Positions 6,011 through 10,512 of a stretch of 10,512 nucleotides of DNA are shown in pieces; position 1 is the first letter of the stretch; each line of letters starts with the position of its first letter. The stretch covers positions 1 to 10,512 of the forward strand of contig CAYYLL010000060.1 in NCBI GenBank assembly GCA_964472525.1, given 5' to 3'. Below the pieces are notes generated by a model. That model was not told where the DNA came from, did not search any database, and saw only the letters and a list, made by a program, of their open reading frames with translations. The DNA comes from SZUA-37 sp964472525. Lineage in GTDB: Bacteria > Pseudomonadota > Gammaproteobacteria > UBA6429 > Thiohalophilaceae. The position numbers and the translations under genes are program-made.

Positions 6011-7465
6011 ATGGGGATTAATCCTACTATTATTTACAGAATTGTTGGCTTTTTGTTTATGGCTTTCAGTCCTATTTTGTTAATGCCTATTGTGATTTCG
6101 CTATGGACTCACGATGGTATGGCGCATTATTTTATTACTAGCTTTATTATTCAGTTTTCTATTGGCCTTTTATTCTGGGTCCCTTTTCGCAAACAACAAT
6201 CTAATTTACGACGGCGTGAAGGTTTTCTGGTCGTTGTTATATTTTGGGTGTTGTTAAGTTTACTCGGTGCGTCTATCTTTGTTTTTGTGTTAGACATGTC
6301 CTATGTCGATGCTATTTTTGAATCTGTTTCGGGGTTAACAACAACCGGTGCCACGGTGATTACCGGGTTGGACAAGCTGGCGCCGTCTATTCTTTTTTAT
6401 AGACAGGAGCTGCAATGGTTTGGTGGCATGGGGTTGATCATGTTAGCGGTAGCGATTATGCCGATGCTCGGTATCGGCGGGATGAAAATGTATTTGGCTG
6501 AAACACCGGGGCCAATGAAAGAAGAAAAAATGACGCCGCGCCTGGTGCATAGTGCCAAGTTACTCTGGGCTATTTATTTAGGGCTAACCGTTGCTTGTGC
6601 CTTGGCCTACTGGTTGGCAGGGATGTCGCCTTTTGATGCGATCTCACATAGTATGTCGACTCTATCGACGGGTGGTTTCTCAACCCACGATGCAAGCATG
6701 GGTTATTTTAATAGTAGCCTGATTGACTCGATTGCGATCTTTTTTATGTTGATGGGTGGGATTAATTTTAGTATTCACTATTTGGTATTACAGAAAAAAA
6801 ATCTGAAATATTATTTCCAGAATACCGAAGTAAGAATATTTTTGTTGTTTGTTTTATTTATGGTTTTATTTGTCACCCTTACGCTGCATTTAACCGTGCA
6901 TAACGGTGCCTTTCTTGAAAAATTAAAAAATGTGGCCTTTGAAGTGGTTTCGGTTGTGACTAGCACGGGTTTTGGTTTGGCCGATTTTTCATTGTGGCCA
7001 TTGTTTTTACCGGTGTTGATGATATTTATCAGTTTTGTCGGGGGCTGTGGTGGCTCGACCGCTGGTGGAATGAAAGTGATGCGGGTGATTATGTTGGTTA
7101 AATTGGGTTGGCGTGAAATTAAGCAGTTACTCCACCCGCGCGGTATTTTTATTATCAAGTTTGGTGGTTATCGTGTACCCAAAAACACCCAACAAAATAT
7201 TTGGGGATTTTTCTCTATTTATACGGCCACCTTTGTTGTTTTAATGCTGTTGATGATGGCGGTATCCGAGGTTGATCAAGTAACAGCCTTTTCTGCCATC
7301 GCAACGTGTATGAATAATATGGGGCCAGGATTAGGCGAAGTGACCCAGAATTTCGTTTCGATTAATAGTGGTGGCAAGTTAATTGCCTCCATCGCGATGT
7401 TACTTGGCCGTTTGGAAGTTTTTTCGATTCTGGTATTGTTTCATCCTGCTTTTTGGCGGGCATAA
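6011..7465 (+). CDS. trkH: Trk-type potassium uptake protein TrkH (inner-membrane translocating subunit)
   Basis: Inner-membrane K+ channel-like subunit of the Trk system, gated by the cytoplasmic nucleotide-binding TrkA. At 484 residues it is nearly collinear with E. coli TrkH (483). It consists of four M1-P-M2 repeats. The four filter segments are visible: TTTGAT (110-115), STGGFSTHD (219-227), TSTGFG (317-322) and NNMGPGLG (435-442), each with the filter glycine. The gating loop between the halves of the third M2 helix is GGCGGSTAGGMKVMR (344-358). Other family signatures are FYRQELQWFGGMG (129-141) and GRLEVFSILVLF (466-477). The ATG fits the family N-terminus but no Shine-Dalgarno sequence precedes it. 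No trkA is present, so the partner must lie elsewhere. Its placement between parB and atpI is not one I recognise as standard. TrkG is an alternative name for a close paralogue. Confidence 0.95.
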   Translation: MGINPTIIYRIVGFLFMAFSPILLMPIVISLWTHDGMAHYFITSFIIQFSIGLLFWVPFRKQQSNLRRREGFLVVVIFWVLLSLLGASIFVFVLDMSYVDAIFESVSGLTTTGATVITGLDKLAPSILFYRQELQWFGGMGLIMLAVAIMPMLGIGGMKMYLAETPGPMKEEKMTPRLVHSAKLLWAIYLGLTVACALAYWLAGMSPFDAISHSMSTLSTGGFSTHDASMGYFNSSLIDSIAIFFMLMGGINFSIHYLVLQKKNLKYYFQNTEVRIFLLFVLFMVLFVTLTLHLTVHNGAFLEKLKNVAFEVVSVVTSTGFGLADFSLWPLFLPVLMIFISFVGGCGGSTAGGMKVMRVIMLVKLGWREIKQLLHPRGIFIIKFGGYRVPKNTQQNIWGFFSIYTATFVVLMLLMMAVSEVDQVTAFSAIATCMNNMGPGLGEVTQNFVSINSGGKLIASIAMLLGRLEVFSILVLFHPAFWRA

Positions 7466-7688
7466 AGATAAGGAATTTAAGGTTCGCTTATTGTTGGCCA
7501 TGTACTATTAAAAGTGTAGCTATCATCTGGCTTAGCTTAAAGTGGACTCGGTAGAATTTAAAGCAAGCTATTAATTTTTAGATAATTTATAATTATTTTG
7601 ATTAGTGTTGTGCCTTTTTGGCATTATTTGTTCACTTTCGTTGTGATGAGGGCTACGCTTGGTATCTATACGGTTATTAATCTAGTTA
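7466..7688. other. Non-coding gap between trkH and the atp promoter
   Basis: With the promoter and leader that follow, this makes a 325-base gap without a gene. I see no supportable coding frame here. A small hairpin TGCC-TTTTT-GGCA (7611-7614 with 7620-7623), followed by TTATTTGTTC, could be a weak trkH terminator. An AT-rich patch lies at about 7570-7600. A TAGAAT at 7552-7557 has no matching -35. Nothing else stands out. Confidence 0.5.
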
Positions 7689-7717
7689 TTGACCCAGAAA
7701 GGGGCAACGATTATACT
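7689..7717 (+). promoter_or_regulatory. Main sigma70 promoter of the atp operon
   Basis: TTGACC (7689-7694, 5 of 6) and TATACT (7712-7717, 5 of 6) are separated by exactly 17 bases, the best promoter match in the window. The predicted start is near 7724, about 67 bases before atpI. The bases between the -10 and the start are GCGCGC, a GC-rich discriminator like those of stringently controlled growth-rate promoters. It is correctly placed and oriented for the whole atpIBEFH group. Confidence 0.8.
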
Positions 7718-7729
7718 GCGCGCGCTTGG

Positions 7730-7784
7730 AGCTTGAGTGTGAATTTTTGAGGTTTTTCGCTTTGTTTTCCACTCGTAGCTGAGG
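7730..7784 (+). promoter_or_regulatory. Structured atp leader hairpin abutting the atpI ribosome-binding site
   Basis: In the predicted 5' leader, AGCT-T-GAGTG (7730-7739) can pair with CACTC-G-T-AGCT (7770-7780) over ten positions: nine Watson-Crick pairs, one T-G wobble and one bulged T. The loop is 30 bases and U-rich. The right arm ends exactly where the atpI Shine-Dalgarno GAGG (7781-7784) begins. The loop also holds a second GAGG (7749-7752). An effect on atpI translation is an inference. Confidence 0.4.
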
Positions 7785-7790
7785 TAGCAA

Positions 7791-8183
7791 ATGTCAGCCA
7801 ATAATGCGTTTTCCCATACTGTGCGCAAAATCGTTTTGACCCAAATTGGTTTGGTTTTAATTACAGCCGCTACCGTTACATGGCTCAAAGGCAACGAATT
7901 TTTATGGTCAACGCTCTATGGCGGGGTTATTATAGTAATCAGCACAATTTTTTTTGGCTGGAAGCTAATGATAGCGACTGAATCTGCCGATAAACTCCAC
8001 ACGGTTAATACGGTTGAGTTATTTAAGGGCATCTTTTTGCGCTTTATTTTGGTCGTAGCTTTACTCGCACTGGGTATGGGGTGGCTCAAGTTATCACCCG
8101 CCGGTATTCTAATCGGTTTTATTGCTGCCCAGCTTGGATTTTGGTTTAGTAAGACCAGTTATGGCGTAACCCGACGCAAGTAG
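7791..8183 (+). CDS. atpI: F1F0 ATP synthase assembly protein I (AtpI)
   Basis: Small inner-membrane protein encoded first in many proteobacterial atp operons. It is not part of the finished enzyme but helps c-ring assembly or stability, and in some species Mg2+ supply has been proposed. The 130 residues match the family. Four hydrophobic segments are visible (about 14-31, 38-58, 78-97 and 102-121) with a basic C-terminus ending TRRK. Sequence conservation in this family is low, so the call rests on size, topology, the FLRFILVVALLALG segment and position directly before atpB. The start is supported by GAGG at 7781-7784, 6 bases before the ATG. It is the first gene after the operon promoter. 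Confidence 0.9.
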   Translation: MSANNAFSHTVRKIVLTQIGLVLITAATVTWLKGNEFLWSTLYGGVIIVISTIFFGWKLMIATESADKLHTVNTVELFKGIFLRFILVVALLALGMGWLKLSPAGILIGFIAAQLGFWFSKTSYGVTRRK

Positions 8184-8240
8184 TTGCTTGAAAGATGTAA
8201 AGCGAAACGAATTTAAAATTTTAGTAGGTTACAAAGACTC

Positions 8241-9128
8241 ATGTCGAGCGAAACAATTACCTCTGCAGAATATATTAGACACCATTTAACCAATTGGACC
8301 TATGGTCAGCATCCCGGTGGGGATTGGGGTTTTGCACATAACAGCGAAGAAGCGGCTGCTATGGGTTTTAATGCTATTCATGTTGATACCATGTTCTGGT
8401 CATTGACCTTGGGTTTCTTATTTATATGGTTGTTCCGTAAAGCGGCCAAATCAGCAACCACGGGCGTGCCCGGCGGCATACAAAATTTTGTTGAATGGAT
8501 AGTCGAGTTTATCAATACCAGTGTACGTGGTTCTTTCTCGGCTAAAAATGATTTAGTTGCACCTTTGGCATTAACTATTTTCGTCTGGATTTTTCTGATG
8601 AACTTTATGGACTTAATCCCGGTTGATGTGTTGCCACAAATAGCGGCATGGATTGGTTCAACGTTCTTTGGTGCTGATCCGCATCATGTTTATTTCAGAG
8701 TGGTTCCTTCAACCGATCCCAATGCAACGTTTGGCATGGCACTGGGTGTTTATCTGGTTGTGTTGTTTTACAGTATTAAAATTAAAGGCATTGGCGGTTT
8801 TACAGCGGAACTTACCATGCAGCCTTTTCAGTCAAAAAATAAATTAGTACAATTTATTTTTATATTTATTAACTTCCTGCTTGAATCAGTATCGTTAATC
8901 GCTAAGCCGCTTTCATTGGCGCTGCGGTTATTCGGTAATATGTATGCGGGTGAAATGATCTTTATTCTTATCGCGATTATGTTTAATGCAGGATTAGTGA
9001 TGGGTGTTTTCGGTGGCTTTTTGCAGCTCGGTTGGGCGATTTTCCATATCCTTATTATTACCTTGCAGGCGTTCATCTTTATGACGCTGACCATCGTGTA
9101 TATGGAAATGGCGCATAACGATCATTAA
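8241..9128 (+). CDS. atpB: F1F0 ATP synthase subunit a (AtpB)
   Basis: Inner-membrane stator subunit forming the two proton half-channels next to the c-ring. The essential arginine is R229 in SLALRLFGNMYAGE (equivalent to E. coli R210). The associated polar residues are also present: E238 (E. coli E219), H269 in WAIFHIL (H245) and Q276 in TLQAFIF (Q252). The 295 residues exceed the E. coli length (271), because of an N-terminal periplasmic stretch (about 20-45, WTYGQHPGGDWGFAHN) and a longer loop around 135-160 (FFGADPHHVYFRVVPSTDPN). Both features resemble Pseudomonas-type AtpB, so they are lineage features rather than oddities. Several transmembrane helices are evident. The ribosome-binding site is weak: AGG at 8226-8228 is 12 bases away. 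It follows atpI by 57 bases in the same operon. Confidence 0.98.
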   Translation: MSSETITSAEYIRHHLTNWTYGQHPGGDWGFAHNSEEAAAMGFNAIHVDTMFWSLTLGFLFIWLFRKAAKSATTGVPGGIQNFVEWIVEFINTSVRGSFSAKNDLVAPLALTIFVWIFLMNFMDLIPVDVLPQIAAWIGSTFFGADPHHVYFRVVPSTDPNATFGMALGVYLVVLFYSIKIKGIGGFTAELTMQPFQSKNKLVQFIFIFINFLLESVSLIAKPLSLALRLFGNMYAGEMIFILIAIMFNAGLVMGVFGGFLQLGWAIFHILIITLQAFIFMTLTIVYMEMAHNDH

Positions 9129-9132
9129 GTCG

Positions 9133-9148
9133 GGCTATTAAAATAGCC
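9133..9148. repeat. Hairpin in the atpB-atpE intergenic region
   Basis: GGCTATT (9133-9139) and AATAGCC (9142-9148) form a 7-bp inverted repeat with a 2-base spacer, realistically a 5- to 6-bp stem with a 4- to 6-base loop. No T run follows, so it is not a terminator. It begins four bases after the atpB stop and could affect mRNA stability at the atpB 3' end. Confidence 0.45.
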
Positions 9149-9171
9149 AATTGAATTATATTAAGTGATAC

Positions 9172-9213
9172 ATTTTAACTATTTTTAAATTTTAAGTATT
9201 AGTACAACAGGAG
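9172..9213 (+). promoter_or_regulatory. U-rich translation-initiation region and strong ribosome-binding site of atpE
   Basis: A U/A-rich unstructured stretch (9172-9193) precedes AGGAG (9209-9213), which stands 6 bases before the atpE ATG. This is the best Shine-Dalgarno sequence among the atp genes here. E. coli atpE is known to have a U-rich enhancer upstream of its start that raises c-subunit output. The arrangement here looks alike; the function is inferred. Confidence 0.5.
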
Positions 9214-9219
9214 ACTAAA

Positions 9220-9453
9220 ATGGAACAAGCATTATTATATATTGCAGGTGCTTTAATGTTAGGTTTAGGTGCATTAGGTGCAGCGATTGGTATTGGTATT
9301 TTAGGTGGTCGTTTCCTCGAAGGCGCAGCACGTCAACCTGAATTGATCCCAATGTTACGTACACAGTTCTTTATTGTTATGGGTCTTGTGGATGCGGTAC
9401 CGATGATTGCAGTGGGTATTGCGTTTTATGTTCTTTTTGCCGTTGCTGCGTAA
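9220..9453 (+). CDS. atpE: F1F0 ATP synthase subunit c (AtpE)
   Basis: Forms the membrane rotor ring that carries protons. The 77 residues make a helical hairpin: helix 1 (about 5-30) with the Gly/Ala-rich packing motif GALGAAIGIGILGG, polar loop ARQPEL (37-42) that contacts gamma and epsilon, and helix 2 (about 48-75). The proton-binding carboxylate is D58 in GLVDAVPMIAVG, equivalent to E. coli D61. Aspartate here, and no Gln/Ser-Thr sodium ligands, point to proton coupling. A strong AGGAG lies 6 bases before the ATG. A 91-base gap from atpB holds a hairpin and a U-rich stretch. Confidence 0.99.
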   Translation: MEQALLYIAGALMLGLGALGAAIGIGILGGRFLEGAARQPELIPMLRTQFFIVMGLVDAVPMIAVGIAFYVLFAVAA

Positions 9454-9459
9454 ACAGCG

Positions 9460-9473
9460 ACGTCAAAAGACGT
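9460..9473. repeat. Small stem-loop between atpE and atpF
   Basis: ACGTC (9460-9464) and GACGT (9469-9473) pair around an AAAA loop, 6 bases after the atpE stop. AAAGATTTTTC follows, giving five T after a short gap. The stem is too short and the T run too distant for a full terminator; it might act as a stabilising 3' end or a weak attenuator. Such small stems can occur by chance. Confidence 0.3.
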
Positions 9474-9517
9474 AAAGATTTTTCAAAAAATATTAATTTA
9501 GGGTTTAAGGTTCAACT

Positions 9518-9988
9518 ATGAACATTAATTTAACGCTATTCGGACAAATGATAACCTTTGCATTTTTTGTATGGTTTTGTCTGAAATTCATTTGGCCTCC
9601 AATTATGAACGCATTGGAAGAACGTAAAGCAATTATTGCTGACGGTCTTGCTGCGGCAGAAAAGGGTCAACATGAAGAAGAGCTTGCTAAAAACCGCGCG
9701 ATTGAAATTTTGAAAGAAGCAAAAGACAAAGCGCAAGAGATTATTTCACAAGCCGATAAACGTGCGAGTGAAATTGTTGAAGAGTCTAAAGACACAGCAC
9801 GAGTTGAAGCCGAGCGAATTGTTACCTCTGCGAATGCAGAAATTGAACAAGAAACCAATCGCGCACGTGAAGCCTTGCGTGGTCAGGTAGTGACATTGGC
9901 TGTTCAAGGTGCAAGCAAAGTTTTAAAGAAAGAAATCGATGCGAAAGCAAACGAAGACTTGCTTAACGACTTGGTTGCTCAACTCTAA
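9518..9988 (+). CDS. atpF: F1F0 ATP synthase subunit b (AtpF)
   Basis: Peripheral-stalk subunit that, as a dimer, ties F0 subunit a to delta at the top of F1. The 156 residues equal the E. coli length. One N-terminal membrane helix (about 4-26, LTLFGQMITFAFFVWFCLKFIW) is followed by the conserved PPIMNALEERKAIIADGL region with R36. Then comes a long charged coiled coil (about 40-125), rich in Ala, Glu and Lys as expected for the right-handed stalk, and a C-terminal delta-binding segment. AAGG at 9507-9510 lies 7 bases before the ATG. atpH starts 16 bases after the stop. Confidence 0.98.
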   Translation: MNINLTLFGQMITFAFFVWFCLKFIWPPIMNALEERKAIIADGLAAAEKGQHEEELAKNRAIEILKEAKDKAQEIISQADKRASEIVEESKDTARVEAERIVTSANAEIEQETNRAREALRGQVVTLAVQGASKVLKKEIDAKANEDLLNDLVAQL

Positions 9989-10004
9989 GTAAGGGACGCG
10001 AACA

Positions 10005-10512
10005 ATGGCAGAAAACAGCACAATTGCACGCCCCTACGCTCAAGCCGCTTTTGATATTGCAAAAGCCAAGAGTGATTTAAGCTTGTGGTCAGAGATGTTA
10101 ATGCTTGCGGCAATGGTCGCAGCAGATAGCAATATGGCCGAAGTAATTGATAGCCCGCATGTAAAAAATGAAGACGTAGTAACTTTATTTTTAGACGTAT
10201 GTGGTGACAAGCTAAACGCACATGGTCAAAACTTTATTCGCGTTCTTGCCGAGAATAAACGCTTGAATATTTTAACGGATATTGCGCTTGCGTATGAGCA
10301 GCTACGTGCAGAAGCAGAAGGAACTTTGGATGCTGAAGTTATATCGGCCTTCCCTCTTTCTGACGCACAAGAAAAAAATATAGTAGCAAGCTTAAAGAAA
10401 CGCTTAGGTCGTGATATTTCATTGACCACGCGCGTTGACGATACATTAATTGGTGGCGCGATTATTCGCGCAGGTGACATGGTGATAGACGGCTCAGTAA
10501 CGCGTCACCTTG
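10005..10512 (+). CDS. atpH: F1 ATP synthase subunit delta (AtpH), C-terminus cut by the window edge
   Basis: Subunit that links the b dimer to the top of the alpha3-beta3 head. The frame runs open from the ATG for 169 complete codons to the window end without a stop. E. coli delta has about 177 residues, so only roughly the last ten are missing. The family N-terminus TIARPYAQAAFDIA (6-19) is clear, as are FIRVLAENKRL (78-88) and the C-terminal signature DDTLIGGAIIRAGDMVIDGS (residues 145-164), near the usual end of the protein. A good AAGGGA at 9991-9996 lies 8 bases before the ATG. The remaining subunits alpha, gamma, beta and epsilon would be expected just beyond the window. Confidence 0.97.
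   Translation, partial: MAENSTIARPYAQAAFDIAKAKSDLSLWSEMLMLAAMVAADSNMAEVIDSPHVKNEDVVTLFLDVCGDKLNAHGQNFIRVLAENKRLNILTDIALAYEQLRAEAEGTLDAEVISAFPLSDAQEKNIVASLKKRLGRDISLTTRVDDTLIGGAIIRAGDMVIDGSVTRHL

Noticed and set aside
6811..7158. 115-residue open frame on the - strand within trkH
   Set aside because: Antisense of conserved membrane segments; Asn/Ile/Thr-rich composition is what the complement of a hydrophobic coding region yields.
7646..7750. Possible 34-codon small ORF upstream of atpI on the + strand
   Set aside because: No ribosome-binding site, it spans the atp promoter and the predicted transcription start, and its translation resembles nothing I know.
7682..7894. Open frame on the - strand across the atp promoter and the start of atpI
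   Set aside because: It overlaps a strong + strand promoter and the real atpI coding sequence; the translation looks like an antisense shadow.
9870..9885. CACGTGAA inside atpF, resembling the core of parS
   Set aside because: Only the core and part of one flank match (about 10 of 16 positions), and it lies in conserved coding sequence.

Overview
The window is a conserved chromosomal housekeeping block of a gammaproteobacterium. MnmG, RsmG, ParA, ParB, TrkH and the F0 subunits all resemble the gammaproteobacterial forms. AtpB carries the extended N-terminus seen in Pseudomonas-type proteins rather than the shorter E. coli form. Base composition is moderately AT-rich. I cannot name the genus; a marine or Thiotrichales-like lineage would fit, but that is a guess.

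Layout, all genes on the + strand: (1) 166-2067 mnmG, the tRNA wobble-uridine modification enzyme. (2) 2178-2669, a small exported DUF302 protein between mnmG and rsmG, which are adjacent in many bacteria. (3) 2670-2843, a structured non-coding stretch with a 12-bp inverted repeat, then a factor-independent terminator, then an extended -10 promoter placed so that transcription would start at the rsmG ATG. (4) 2844-5269, rsmG-parA-parB, the classical gidB-soj-spo0J chromosome-segregation cluster, followed by a T10 terminator-like element. (5) 5464-5904, an exported protein I do not recognise, and 6011-7465, a TrkH potassium-uptake subunit; these two separate parB from the ATP synthase genes. 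(6) 7466-7790, a 325-bp gap holding a near-consensus sigma70 promoter with a GC-rich discriminator and a structured 5' leader. (7) 7791 to the window end, atpI-atpB-atpE-atpF-atpH, the start of the F1F0 ATP synthase operon; atpH is cut by the window edge.

The genes group by role: translation fidelity (MnmG, RsmG), chromosome partitioning (ParA, ParB), potassium uptake driven by membrane energy (TrkH) and proton-driven ATP synthesis (Atp). The c-subunit proton carboxylate (D58) and the a-subunit arginine (R229) are present, so the enzyme looks proton-coupled and functional.

I found no mobile element, CRISPR array, tRNA, rRNA or phage gene, and nothing that looks like a wholly new multi-gene system. 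The points most worth following are the rsmG leader with its predicted leaderless start, the two uncharacterised exported proteins, and the RNA structures in the atp leader and intergenic regions.
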